Assembly: GCF_900130025.1 (NCBI RefSeq)
Contig: NZ_FQXR01000004.1
Span: 78,483-142,482 of the forward strand
Length of the DNA: 64,000 nucleotides
From: Sporanaerobacter acetigenes DSM 13106
GTDB lineage: Bacteria > Bacillota > Clostridia > Tissierellales > Sporanaerobacteraceae
Direction: 5' to 3'
The translations under genes and the position numbers were made by a program. The first letter of the stretch is position 1; every line of letters starts with the position of its first letter. This document shows, piece after piece, positions 1-8,856 of this stretch. Under the pieces are notes generated by a model. It was not told where the DNA came from. It searched no databases and worked only from the letters and a program-made list of their open reading frames with translations.

Positions 1-109
1 ATTTTGTCTCTGCACTGTTGGACTTTACTTCTTCCCTAAGTGATTTCAATTCTGCACTGTTAGATTGTAATTCAACTAATATGCTTTCTAGCAAATCTCT
101 ATCTGTCAT
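1..109 (-). CDS. Partial coiled-coil small protein (N-terminus only)
   Basis: This is the first 36 codons of a gene that runs off the left edge. The ATG at 107-109 follows a G-run ribosome site (complement of 118-125) at about 8 bases. The visible part is charged and heptad-like, with two copies of an SNSAE motif spaced about 14 residues apart, so a coiled coil is likely. No signal peptide is visible. Function unknown; it could be a short hypothetical protein or the start of a longer one. Confidence 0.5.
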   Translation of the reverse strand, partial: MTDRDLLESILVELQSNSAELKSLREEVKSNSAETK

Positions 110-208
110 TTGATTTTCCCCCCCAACTCACCATTTGTATTTTATTTATATTATTATATCATATTTAAGGTTTTCTTATTTATTTTTTTAACATACCATC
201 CAATACTG

Positions 209-242
209 TGCGACAGTGAGACTGCTGTCCCCTACTGTCGCA
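209..242. repeat. REP-like palindrome at 3' end of the RAYT gene
   Basis: Ends TGCGACAG and CTGTCGCA form an 8-bp inverted repeat around a G/C-rich centre. It ends 2 bases from the RAYT stop codon (245-247). It belongs to the same family as the elements at 1135, 1879, 3745, 28511 and 38127. Confidence 0.75.
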
Positions 243-244
243 TT

Positions 245-1048
245 TTAGCTGTCTCTCAGTGCTCTAGCTATTGTATCTTTACTTATTCCTATAATATTTG
301 ACATTTGTCTTGTTGATAAATTGACATTAGCATCTATTTCTCTTATTATTCTAGTTCGAATTTTCTTATCCTTTAATTCAGGCAAGTCTTCTAGTGTTAA
401 TTTGTAGCTTTTAAGTATTTGTTCAATTTTTTCTACTTGAAACTTTTCTACATCTTCTTCCTTTTCTTCTGCATCTTCTAAATCCATAAAAACTTTTTCA
501 CAGTCTAGCGCAGAAAATTTTTGAAATTCTTTTATGGCCCTAGACTTGTTTTCTGAAAAAATATTTAGTATGAATTCCGTTGATATGATTTCGTCTTCAT
601 TGTTAAGTTTGCCAATATAGGCGTTGTAGCTGCTCCATTCATAATCTGATGGTTCTTCTACAATAAGAGCTTTTATTGGATTGTTGTGTATGTATCTTAT
701 ACAGGCCAATAGATAATCTTCGGATTCAATCCTTTCGCTTCTAAATCTATCTTGAAACAAATGTCCTACCCTTTCATACTTTTTGTTAAAATAGTATGAA
801 TAGCTAATACATATTCTTTTCATGGTTCTGGATATTGGATCTCTTTCTTCTTTTATTAGCAAATGCACATGGTTGTCCATTATGCAGTAACCATATAATG
901 TATATTCCCCTTCTGAATTCATGTTCCCCAATATCTCTAGAAATTTCGCTTTGTCATCATGATTTAGGAATATATTCATTCTATTGACACCTCTTAGCAT
1001 GACATGATATATTCCTGTGTTGGCCATGACTCGTGGCAATCTAGGCAT
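245..1048 (-). CDS. REP-associated tyrosine transposase (RAYT, IS200-like Y1 family)
   Basis: A 267-aa single-strand DNA transposase of the Y1/HUH class. The metal-binding HUH motif is at residues 59-65 (NHVHLLI, H60 and H62). The candidate catalytic tyrosine lies in the RYIHNNP motif typical of RAYTs. The C-terminus (about 235-267) looks like a helix-turn-helix. It is flanked on both sides by REP-like palindromes (209-242 and 1135-1190), the arrangement expected for a RAYT that mobilises REP sequences. It looks intact. Start at 1048 is preceded by AGGGAGT at a rather long 12-base spacing, so the ATG seven codons in is an alternative. Family known; activity on these repeats inferred. Confidence 0.9.
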   Translation of the reverse strand: MPRLPRVMANTGIYHVMLRGVNRMNIFLNHDDKAKFLEILGNMNSEGEYTLYGYCIMDNHVHLLIKEERDPISRTMKRICISYSYYFNKKYERVGHLFQDRFRSERIESEDYLLACIRYIHNNPIKALIVEEPSDYEWSSYNAYIGKLNNEDEIISTEFILNIFSENKSRAIKEFQKFSALDCEKVFMDLEDAEEKEEDVEKFQVEKIEQILKSYKLTLEDLPELKDKKIRTRIIREIDANVNLSTRQMSNIIGISKDTIARALRDS

Positions 1049-1134
1049 GACAATTCACACTCCCTGATAAATATATATTTATTATATCCAATTTTCCCCT
1101 AAGTTTCACTAAGAAAATACCATTTATGTAAAAA

Positions 1135-1190
1135 TTGCGACAGCGAGAACCGTCCCCGCTGTCGCAACCTGCCGTCCCCTACTGTCGCAA
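1135..1190. repeat. REP-like element, full copy plus half copy
   Basis: A near-perfect palindrome at 1135-1167 (TTGCGACAGC ... GCTGTCGCAA) is followed at 1168-1190 by a second right half ending CTACTGTCGCAA. The second half supplies the last codons and the TAG stop (1179-1181) of the neighbouring LtaS-GDPD gene. It lies directly upstream of the RAYT gene. Confidence 0.8.
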
Positions 1191-3683
1191 TTCGTCTGTG
1201 TAAAAGCCATATACTCCATTTTGTTCAAGTTTCTTTTTAGTTTTTTTGTCATTTATAGTATGAGTATAAGTAAGAATTCCTTCCTTTTTTAAGAGATTTG
1301 GAAGAGTCCCTTCTGCTCTCTTTTCTGGCATCGTTATAGCAAATAGTTCATTTTCTCTCGCAAATTCTAATATTTCTTCATCTGAAACTTTGCTAGATAG
1401 ATATAGTGTATATATTATGTTTTTATATCCCATATTGGCAATAGGTTCATATTCCTCCATATGATATATTTGAGGAATAATTCTATCTTGAATATGTGGA
1501 TATTCTTCTTTTAATATTCGAAGCCCCTCTACATTATCTCCCTTTATATCAGTGACTATATAAGCATCGGGATGTTTTTCCATCCACTCTGCCAAAATAT
1601 CTGGTGTCAGTTGTTGCCATCCATGAATCATTTTGAAATTGGCAAATTCATCATAAGAATATTGTTTTACAGGAACATTGAAAAATTTGTTTACAAATCC
1701 ATCCCAACTGTGGAGACAAACCAATTTGTTGTCCGTAGTCCAAATAAAGTCTACTTCTAGAAGCCTAAGCCCTTTCTTATAGCTTTTATCTAGGGATTCT
1801 CTTGAATTTGTATAGGTAAGACCTCTAATTTTCCCTCCTGCATGAGCTACTAATTTGGTAGAATCCTTTCCCGATAAATGCGACAGAGAGAACCGTCCCC
1901 CTTGTCGCAAAACATAGTTGGATTTATTTATTTCTTCTATGGCTCTATTGTAGTTTTCTTTGCATTTTTCCAAATCTACTGGTTCTCTTGTGTCTAGGTA
2001 ATAGGCACGACTGTGCTTGTACACTCCATCTCTAGACATGACAAATACCTTTTCATTATCTATAAAGGAACCTTTGAGCATATAAGTCTGTTGTGCTACA
2101 AAGCTATCTTCTGTATTCAATATGTCTTTTCCGAACATAACTCCCTTTTCATTTTTAACTCCCATGATATTCAGTATTGTTGGAAGAAAGTCTAATTGAC
2201 AGCTGACCTTTGATACAGTTTCGTTTATCTCTTCTCCAGGTACATGAATGATAAGAGGTATATTCATCATGGAATCATAGTCATATTGATATCCTAGATA
2301 ATCTGTCATTATTTTTTCATTTGCCTCATCCATACTGGATAATGCAAAATGATCTCCATATATTGCTATAACTGTATCATCATATAGTCCTTCTTTTTTT
2401 AAATCTTCTATGAACTCTCCTATGGCTTCGTCTGTATAATGTATGGCTTGAAGATAATTGCCAAACATGGTGTCTTTGTGTTCTGGTCTTAATTTTATTA
2501 CATGATATTTTTCAGGCATAGTAAATGGCGTATGGCTAGATAATGTAATCATGAATGCATGAAATGGCTTTTCCATTTCCTTTAAATAAGGCAGGGATTG
2601 TTTGAAAAAGTCTTTATCATTTAATCCTAGAGCTATAACCTCTCCTACATTGTAATTCTCTTCGCTTATGAATCTTTCAAACCCTTGATTTGGATAGGCC
2701 GCACTTCTATTCCAAAATTCAGGCTTGTATCCATGAAGGACCCAAGAAGTATACCCATTGTCCCTAAGTATCCAAGGAAGTCCGCAAAAAGTAATGTCTT
2801 GATATTGAGTATAGGTAGGATCTTCCATAGATGGATACAAAGAATTGTTTGACACGAATTCTGCATCGGATGTGTTTCCTCTACCTAGAAGTTGATAATA
2901 TCTATCGAAATAAATACTGCTATTATCTTTTATAAAGGAATTCAAATTTGGTGTGACTTCTTGTCCATCATAATATTCATTGATAACAAAGTTCTGTAAT
3001 CCTTCTACTTGAATAACTAGGAGATTTTTACCCTTTCCTATACCAGTTAATTTTCCATTATCAACCATGGCCCTTTTTCTTAAATGGGCTAAATCTTCTT
3101 CTGTAAATTCCCCTTCTCCTTTGGCATCTTCACTTTTAAATAAACTGACAAAATCCTTAGCATGATAAGTGAAAAGTTCTTGTCTTCCAAGTACCGTTCC
3201 ATATCCCCCAACGCTTAAAACAGTTATGACTATGGCTAATGTCAAAGCCAATAGGGAAGGAACGCCAATTCTAATCTTTTTTTCATACACTTTTGCACTT
3301 TTTTTGATTTTCTTCTTTTTCTTGCTTGAATATACACATAAAAATGGTATATCAACCAAGAACAGTAAATGTAGTGGATTTATAACAGCCCTCACACTAT
3401 CCCCTACTTGAGCTACTGAACCAAGTTGTTTCAGCATTATGAGAGAGGGCAAGTTGTTGAAATAATGATAATACACTGCATCAGCAAACATAATAGCCGA
3501 CATGATATTGTAGAAGGAAAAAGCTATTGATTGCTTTTTCTTATTTCTACTAAAATATATAAGTGTAAAAGCAAAAAGTGCGAAAAGAGCACTTACTGTA
3601 AATATTATGGCTTGATTATACTGTATTCCAGTCATTTTTATGAATAAGATTATTTTTAAAATAAACAATATAGTTAAAACCAT
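1179..3683 (-). CDS. LtaS-type membrane sulfatase/phosphoglycerol transferase fused to a GDPD domain
   Basis: An 834-aa polytopic protein. Residues 1-160 hold about five membrane segments. Residues 218-525 are an LtaS/alkaline-phosphatase-superfamily domain with the metal site and nucleophile visible: E227, T271 in GNTSDAEF, H384, and D444-H445 in YGDHF. Residues 610-834 are a glycerophosphodiester phosphodiesterase domain with H614 (AHAGG), E643/D645 and H658. LtaS enzymes move glycerol phosphate from phosphatidylglycerol to teichoic-acid-like polymers; a GDPD domain could trim or recycle them (inference). The linker (about 592-603) and the last residues are encoded by REP palindromes. GGAGG precedes the ATG by 8 bases. 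A paralogue lies at 28556-30904. Confidence 0.88.
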   Translation of the reverse strand: MVLTILFILKIILFIKMTGIQYNQAIIFTVSALFALFAFTLIYFSRNKKKQSIAFSFYNIMSAIMFADAVYYHYFNNLPSLIMLKQLGSVAQVGDSVRAVINPLHLLFLVDIPFLCVYSSKKKKKIKKSAKVYEKKIRIGVPSLLALTLAIVITVLSVGGYGTVLGRQELFTYHAKDFVSLFKSEDAKGEGEFTEEDLAHLRKRAMVDNGKLTGIGKGKNLLVIQVEGLQNFVINEYYDGQEVTPNLNSFIKDNSSIYFDRYYQLLGRGNTSDAEFVSNNSLYPSMEDPTYTQYQDITFCGLPWILRDNGYTSWVLHGYKPEFWNRSAAYPNQGFERFISEENYNVGEVIALGLNDKDFFKQSLPYLKEMEKPFHAFMITLSSHTPFTMPEKYHVIKLRPEHKDTMFGNYLQAIHYTDEAIGEFIEDLKKEGLYDDTVIAIYGDHFALSSMDEANEKIMTDYLGYQYDYDSMMNIPLIIHVPGEEINETVSKVSCQLDFLPTILNIMGVKNEKGVMFGKDILNTEDSFVAQQTYMLKGSFIDNEKVFVMSRDGVYKHSRAYYLDTREPVDLEKCKENYNRAIEEINKSNYVLRQGGRFSLSHLSGKDSTKLVAHAGGKIRGLTYTNSRESLDKSYKKGLRLLEVDFIWTTDNKLVCLHSWDGFVNKFFNVPVKQYSYDEFANFKMIHGWQQLTPDILAEWMEKHPDAYIVTDIKGDNVEGLRILKEEYPHIQDRIIPQIYHMEEYEPIANMGYKNIIYTLYLSSKVSDEEILEFARENELFAITMPEKRAEGTLPNLLKKEGILTYTHTINDKKTKKKLEQNGVYGFYTDELRQ
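1879..1910. repeat. REP-like palindrome inside the LtaS-GDPD coding region
   Basis: TGCGACAG ... CTTGTCGCAA within the gene at 1179-3683. It is read through in frame and encodes residues about 592-603 (LRQGGRFSLSHL), in the linker between the sulfatase and GDPD domains. The paralogue at 28556 has no such sequence at this position. Confidence 0.8.
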
Positions 3684-3701
3684 TTTTTAACCTCCATTAG
3701 T

Positions 3702-3740
3702 TGCGCTGCCGCAGGGACATTTCATGTCCCCCTGGCGGCG
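3702..3740. repeat. GGGACA/TGTCCC-type REP palindrome
   Basis: An imperfect inverted repeat with GCAGGGACA and TGTCCCCCTGG arms and GCTGCC/GGCGGC outer arms. It lies 18 bases upstream of the LtaS-GDPD start and next to the element at 3745, so the two form a BIME-like tandem. Confidence 0.65.
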
Positions 3741-3744
3741 ATTT

Positions 3745-3775
3745 TGCGACAGCGAGAACCGTCCCTGCTGTCGCA
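3745..3775. repeat. REP-like palindrome (GCGACAG type)
   Basis: TGCGACAGC ... GCTGTCGCA, near-perfect copy, between the end of the cobalamin operon (3849) and the LtaS-GDPD gene. The neighbouring stretch 3776-3848 contains an A8 run at 3813-3820 but no convincing terminator stem. Confidence 0.8.
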
Positions 3776-3848
3776 TTGATAATCGTTCTCACATCTTCTA
3801 TATTACAACAAAAAAAATGTCAATTCAAGAACAATCCTTAATTTGTTT

Positions 3849-4577
3849 CTACTGTTGCATTAGTCCGTACTTTATTTTGATTCTATCGAGCTTTTCAAGC
3901 ATAGGTTGGGATAATATGTATAAGAAGAATACTGTGGCAATTGCATGGACTATATTGAACCAAAATCCTGAAATATAAGTTGCTAATAGTGCTTTCCATG
4001 AAAATTTTGATGTGAACATTAGAAGGCTGCCAATATCAATAATTCCTCCATATATAAAAAACGTTGACAACCCTCCATAAACACATAAGGATAATCTAGT
4101 CTTTTTTAAGATTCCCTTTTGAAATAATATACCTGCTAAAAATCCAATTATGCCAAAACAAAACATTTGCCATGGTGTCCAAGGCCCTTGTCCAAAGAAA
4201 AAGTTGGATACAAAGCCTGTTAATGCTCCTACTAAAAACCCTGATTCTGGTCCTAATGATACTCCAGTAATAATGACAATAGCCACAACAGGCTTAAACT
4301 GAGGTAGCATAAAAAATGCTCCTCTGCCTGCTACTGCAATAGCAGTTAATACAGCAATAAGAACTAATTCTCTGGCCTGTGGTTTTCGCTTTTCAAATAT
4401 CATAGCAAATGGAATCATAGTATAAATGATTATTAAAAGACTGATAAAATAATATTTTCTATCATCTAAAAAAAATACTCCAAAAAAAATAGTCAGTGGT
4501 ATAGCTATTAAAATAATTATGGCTGAAACTAAAGTTCTACGACTTAAAGAATTGTCCTTTAACTGTTTTGTTGACAT
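3849..4577 (-). CDS. ECF transporter S component (putative cobalamin/corrinoid specificity), copy 2
   Basis: A 242-aa integral membrane protein with about six hydrophobic segments and the fold signature of ECF substrate-binding subunits. It is clearly homologous to the protein at 12199-12933: both carry the FFFGQGPWTPWQM segment and a shared RKPQARELV motif. It overlaps the EcfA gene by 19 bases and is the last gene of the riboswitch-led operon. Specificity for cobalamin or another corrinoid is inferred from the riboswitch and neighbours, not from residues I can recognise. It would work with EcfT and EcfA at 4559-7098. Confidence 0.85.
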   Translation of the reverse strand: MSTKQLKDNSLSRRTLVSAIIILIAIPLTIFFGVFFLDDRKYYFISLLIIIYTMIPFAMIFEKRKPQARELVLIAVLTAIAVAGRGAFFMLPQFKPVVAIVIITGVSLGPESGFLVGALTGFVSNFFFGQGPWTPWQMFCFGIIGFLAGILFQKGILKKTRLSLCVYGGLSTFFIYGGIIDIGSLLMFTSKFSWKALLATYISGFWFNIVHAIATVFFLYILSQPMLEKLDRIKIKYGLMQQ

Positions 4578-6229
4578 AATTCAATCACATCCTCTATGGT
4601 TACTGCCTTTGGATTGATATGACGAGCAATACGATTTGCAGATGTAGTATAAAAGCTATTACCAGCAAAAAATTCCTTTGTAGGTTTAGAGCTTATTATA
4701 CTTCCATCAAAAACCATAGCACAAGTATCTCCATGTTTAGCACAAAACTCTATATCATGAGATACCATTACAACAGTAACTCCTTTATATGTTAAAGATT
4801 TAAGAATATCTGCTAACTTCTCTTTAAAGAAATTGTCTAAGCCCTTAGTTGGTTCATCTAATAATAGTATTTTAGGTTCTAATAGCAATACCTTCGCAAG
4901 AGCTGCCCTTTGTTGTTCTCCACCACTTAAATCATAGGGATGCATATCCATTAAATCCTCTAGTTCCGTAAGTTTAGCTATTTCTTTAACTTTCTTGGAT
5001 TTTTCTTCTTTAGTAATTTTCATATCTGATAACATTTCAAGCAAATCTAGTTCTACAGTTTTCTTCACAAACAAACTTTGAGGATTTTGGGGTAATACCC
5101 CTAAGTTGTTGGTGTATTTTTCCTTAGTACTCATCTTTTTTAGATTTTTACCATTTATAAAGACCTTACCCCTATATGGAATTTGTATTCCGCTAATAAT
5201 TGATAGCGTAGTGCTTTTCCCTGTTCCATTCCCTCCTACCATACAATAAAATTCTCCTTCTTTCACTTCTAAGGACATATCTTTAATAACATCAGGTGAA
5301 TTTTTGTCGTATTTAAACCACACATCTTTTAGCATTATTGATACATTTCTATCTTTTTCTCTCGTTTTAATCATTGGAGGATTGACTTTAACTTCTTTTC
5401 CCTCCATAAATGAATCAATCCAATTTCTACCCTCATTCACAGTTATAGGGTAAGATAATTTGTTTTTTACTCCTGCATAAATTTGCATAGCTGATGTCAT
5501 TGCTTTGAACATAGGATGGTTCTTGTTTTTTAAATCTTTACCAATGTGTTCGGGAGTACCTTCACTAATAATACACCCTTCATCCATGACAATAATCCTA
5601 TCTGATATTGGAATTATTTCCTCTAGTCTATGTTCCGTCATTATAATAGTTGTACCTAATTCCCTATTAATCTTTTTTATCGTTTCTATAAAATCAGAAG
5701 CTGCAATGGGGTCCAATTGAGAAGTGGGTTCATCTAATATTAAAACAGAAGGCTGCATTGCCATTATCCCAGCTAAATTTAAGATTTGTTTTTGCCCTCC
5801 TGAAAGTTCAGTTACCTTCTTATGAAACCAACTATGAACACCAAAAAAACTTGCCATTTCTGCTACTCTAAGCCTGATTGTAGGATTGTCATACCCTAAA
5901 CTTTCAAGACCAAAGGCTAATTCATGCCATACTTTATCAGTTACTATTTGATTGTCTGGATTTTGAAGTACATATCCAATTTTAGAAACTTGAGTAGAAT
6001 GTTCTACTTCTTCTAAGGGTTGTCCAAAAAAATAAATTTCTCCTTCCTTTGCTCCATGAGGGGTAAGTATGGTTTTCAGTTGTCTAATTAAAGTACTCTT
6101 TCCTGAGCCTGATTTCCCACATATAGTGATGAATTCTCCAGTATTTATTGTAAGGTTTATATTGTTTAATGCTTTTGTTTTCATTAATGGATACGTAAAA
6201 CTTAAATCCTTGATTCTATATATCTCCAT
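4559..6229 (-). CDS. ECF transporter ATPase, two ABC domains in one chain
   Basis: Fused EcfA-EcfA' ATPase of about 556 aa. The first domain has Walker A GKSGSGKST, signature LSGGQ and Walker B LILDEPTSQLD. The second has GGNGTGKST, LSGGEQQR and ILLLDEPTKGLD. Most Firmicutes encode the two ATPases separately, so the fusion fixes a heterodimer. I chose the ATG at 6227-6229 because GGAGG lies 7 bases upstream; an in-frame ATG at 6271 would add 14 residues that overlap EcfT further. It powers EcfT and probably serves both S components in this operon. Cytoplasmic face of the membrane. Confidence 0.92.
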   Translation of the reverse strand: MEIYRIKDLSFTYPLMKTKALNNINLTINTGEFITICGKSGSGKSTLIRQLKTILTPHGAKEGEIYFFGQPLEEVEHSTQVSKIGYVLQNPDNQIVTDKVWHELAFGLESLGYDNPTIRLRVAEMASFFGVHSWFHKKVTELSGGQKQILNLAGIMAMQPSVLILDEPTSQLDPIAASDFIETIKKINRELGTTIIMTEHRLEEIIPISDRIIVMDEGCIISEGTPEHIGKDLKNKNHPMFKAMTSAMQIYAGVKNKLSYPITVNEGRNWIDSFMEGKEVKVNPPMIKTREKDRNVSIMLKDVWFKYDKNSPDVIKDMSLEVKEGEFYCMVGGNGTGKSTTLSIISGIQIPYRGKVFINGKNLKKMSTKEKYTNNLGVLPQNPQSLFVKKTVELDLLEMLSDMKITKEEKSKKVKEIAKLTELEDLMDMHPYDLSGGEQQRAALAKVLLLEPKILLLDEPTKGLDNFFKEKLADILKSLTYKGVTVVMVSHDIEFCAKHGDTCAMVFDGSIISSKPTKEFFAGNSFYTTSANRIARHINPKAVTIEDVIELCQQNS

Positions 6230-7098
6230 TGAATTGCCTCCTGAACATTGATAATAACTGGTATTATACATAATACAAAATAGGATATATACACTAATAT
6301 ACTAAAACCTGTTATTTCAGTGATTTTTATTGATGGGAAAAATTTTATTGTGTTTACACCTTTAAATGCACCTAATAATATTATTGAAATTAATATGACT
6401 ATAGTCGAAAAAACTACTTTGTCCCTATTATCAAATCGAAAAAGTGAAAAACTAGTTCTGCCAGGCAATCCATAACCTCTTGACCTCATGGAGTCAGCAG
6501 TTTCAATGGCATTCTCTAATGCCCATGTAATCATTATGGATAGTATTTTAATTCCATTTTTTGCCCTTCTAAATATATTGCCTTGTGATGCATCTCTTCC
6601 AATACACTTTTGAGCATTTGAAATCACCTTTATTTGTTCTACATATCTTGGGACAAATCTAAGTACCATAGAAAATACTAAAGATAATGATGGAATAATC
6701 CTCCCAAATAAATAAATCACTTTGTCTGATGTCATAACGGAATTGTATGATGAAAACCAGATTATAACGGTTATAAACATGGTTGCTGCAGCTATACCGT
6801 AAATTATAGACTCTAGTGTTACAGGATTTCCATTTTTAAAATAAAACAATATAGTAGCCCCTTCGTGATTAAATAGAGGATTAAGTATTGACATAAATAT
6901 TAGCATTGGTAACATATGAGCAAAATTAAACTTTATCCCTTCTTTAGCCCCCTTTATAATAATTGAATAAGAAATAGCAGATATTAAGGATATCAATTGA
7001 AATACAGGATGCATAAAGAACATGCTAAATACTAACACAGCTGTAAAATAAGTAAAATTAACTATAGGATGTAAACTAGCAAAACTATCATATTTCAT
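6202..7098 (-). CDS. ecfT: ECF transporter transmembrane coupling protein EcfT
   Basis: A 298-aa CbiQ/EcfT-family membrane protein. It has hydrophobic N- and C-terminal segments and a central cytoplasmic coupling region with the Arg-Gly motif SMRSRGYG (about residues 206-213), one of the short motifs that dock EcfT onto the ATPases. Its ATG overlaps the stop of the upstream DUF4430 gene (7095-7098), which suggests translational coupling. It connects the double ATPase to the S components at 3849 and 12199. Confidence 0.9.
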   Translation of the reverse strand: MKYDSFASLHPIVNFTYFTAVLVFSMFFMHPVFQLISLISAISYSIIIKGAKEGIKFNFAHMLPMLIFMSILNPLFNHEGATILFYFKNGNPVTLESIIYGIAAATMFITVIIWFSSYNSVMTSDKVIYLFGRIIPSLSLVFSMVLRFVPRYVEQIKVISNAQKCIGRDASQGNIFRRAKNGIKILSIMITWALENAIETADSMRSRGYGLPGRTSFSLFRFDNRDKVVFSTIVILISIILLGAFKGVNTIKFFPSIKITEITGFSILVYISYFVLCIIPVIINVQEAIQWRYIESRI

Positions 7099-7799
7099 TG
7101 TTCTTCCCCTCCAAATATGGCTGACCCGCCACCTATATCACGTCCTAAATCACAAGTATAGATCCATTCGATTTCATCTCCATCTTTTAACATATATCTA
7201 CTGCAGCCATAATTGGGGAACCAGCCATTAACCCTATACATCCAACCACTCAATTCCCCACAGTCAAATTCATATAAATTATTTATTCCTTCAATATAAT
7301 GACTATTATAAATAGGTGTCATTTCAAATTCCATGTGTATATTGTTATCTTTCATTTCCCTTAACAATACATCAAATACCGATTCACCTTCATAAAATGT
7401 TACTGTTTGTTTGGGATAAATCACACCATCTTCTGGCAGTACTTCAATCTTGTCCATATTAAATAAGTCCATGTTGTTTAATATGGATTTACAAGTTACT
7501 GATAACGTTGCTGTTAATTCCTTGTCTTTGTTAATATTTGCATCTTGCCATTCTACAGGACTTGGCTTTCCTTCTGGAACAGGGTCAGTTAGATATTTAT
7601 CTTTTTTGTCTTTGTTTTGGTTATCTCGAGCTATAATCTTATCTTTTTCAATTGATTTATCACTTTCAGCTTCTGTGTTTTCAATTTGTTCTGGACTTAA
7701 AGGCACTATTTCATCTCTTCCACTTAGAAAGAAAGAAATAATTAATATAGCTGCTATTATTATGGCTATTTTAATTTTTTTACTTTTCATTTTTACCAC
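7095..7799 (-). CDS. Membrane-anchored DUF4430 (transcobalamin-like beta domain) protein, copy 1
   Basis: A 234-aa protein with an N-terminal hydrophobic anchor (about residues 7-24), a polar linker (30-95) and a C-terminal DUF4430 domain (about 100-225). Hallmarks are IEGINNLYEFDCGELSGWMY, VNGWFPNYG and the end motif DGDEIEWIYTCDLG. DUF4430 is related to the C-terminal beta domain of mammalian transcobalamin and intrinsic factor (established family relation). Two cysteines (CGELSGW and YGCSRY) are not shared with the second copy at 26861 in the same way. In this operon it probably contributes to corrinoid binding outside the membrane (inference). Confidence 0.87.
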   Translation of the reverse strand: MVKMKSKKIKIAIIIAAILIISFFLSGRDEIVPLSPEQIENTEAESDKSIEKDKIIARDNQNKDKKDKYLTDPVPEGKPSPVEWQDANINKDKELTATLSVTCKSILNNMDLFNMDKIEVLPEDGVIYPKQTVTFYEGESVFDVLLREMKDNNIHMEFEMTPIYNSHYIEGINNLYEFDCGELSGWMYRVNGWFPNYGCSRYMLKDGDEIEWIYTCDLGRDIGGGSAIFGGEEQ

Positions 7800-7808
7800 C
7801 TTATATCT

Positions 7809-8837
7809 TTAATCTCTTTTTACATCAAACATATTATAAAAACTATTTTTACCATCCTTATATCTTTTATATGCTACCAAACCATACATTCCTTGATCTG
7901 TTGCCATAGGATCTACTACACCTGCTTCTGCTCCACCATTTCCCTGTTGTCCTTCTTTTATATGCATAAATCCTCCTCCATCTGCATAGTAAGTCAACAG
8001 ATTATCAATTAATGTATTGTCTCCTTTTACAAATCTTTCATCCTCTGGGTCAATCCCCAACTCTGTAAGTGCCATTATCACTTGTACTACAGATTCAGAG
8101 TTTTCACTGCCCCAGCTACTGTATCCACCAGTATCTAGCTGAATATTAGAAAGACAAGTTAAGGCTTTGTCAGTTGCTTCTTTTACTTTTGGTATGTCTT
8201 GATATTTAGATAATGCCTGTAATACCATTCCAGTCATATCTGGGTCTGCAGGAGTATCATCTCCCATTATAGAAAACCCTCCGTCAGGTAATTGTCTTTC
8301 TAAAATATAATCAATATACATTTCCCTAGTAGCTTGAATGTTTACTTTTGGATTTATAGGGATTTCATAACTATTTGAATCTAAGGCTATAAGAGCAAAA
8401 GTAGGACCATTTATCCCTTGAAATATTACTTTTTCATAATCCGCTAGGTATTCAAGCAAATTATATCCAGCTACATCCGTTGGATCTTTGCCAATAGCTG
8501 TTAATGCAAGAATAACTCTAGAATATTCTGTATACTTTCTCTCATGTAATACCCCTTTATTTTCTTTAACAGTATTTATTACATTATTATAATAATTCTC
8601 AAAGTATTCCTTATCTATATCTAAATCAGACCTTGCTAAAGACATTACCGTCCATTCTCCACCTAAAGAGGAAACTGTGGGATTGGGTATTGACTCAATC
8701 ATAAAATCTGCTGTTTCTTTAATTTTTTCTTCTATTCCATCTTCTGTAGTTGACGAAGTTGTAGTACATGCTGCAAGTCCACAAGCAATAATTAATGTCA
8801 AAATAATTGATAATACTCGTTTCAATTTATAATTCAT
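7809..8837 (-). CDS. Alpha/alpha-toroid lipoprotein, copy A (transcobalamin alpha-domain-like)
   Basis: A 342-aa lipoprotein. The signal peptide ends in the lipobox LAAC (Cys24), followed by a Ser/Thr linker and an alpha/alpha-barrel domain with repeated helix pairs such as VILALTAIG, GPTFALIALDS, GMVLQALSKY and VVQVIMALTELG. This is the fold shared by prenyltransferases, squalene cyclases and the alpha domain of intrinsic factor/transcobalamin. It is a close paralogue of the next gene (8857-9909): long stretches are identical. No enzyme-type DxDD or zinc ligands are evident, which favours a binding role. Surface display and corrinoid binding are inferred from the riboswitch-led operon. Confidence 0.85.
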   Translation of the reverse strand: MNYKLKRVLSIILTLIIACGLAACTTTSSTTEDGIEEKIKETADFMIESIPNPTVSSLGGEWTVMSLARSDLDIDKEYFENYYNNVINTVKENKGVLHERKYTEYSRVILALTAIGKDPTDVAGYNLLEYLADYEKVIFQGINGPTFALIALDSNSYEIPINPKVNIQATREMYIDYILERQLPDGGFSIMGDDTPADPDMTGMVLQALSKYQDIPKVKEATDKALTCLSNIQLDTGGYSSWGSENSESVVQVIMALTELGIDPEDERFVKGDNTLIDNLLTYYADGGGFMHIKEGQQGNGGAEAGVVDPMATDQGMYGLVAYKRYKDGKNSFYNMFDVKRD

Positions 8838-8856
8838 TTTTCCCTTCCTTTACCTT

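Noticed and set aside
1135-3775. CRISPR array formed by the GCGACAG repeats
   Set aside because: Copies are few, scattered, palindromic and lack regular spacers or cas genes; they fit REP elements with a RAYT.
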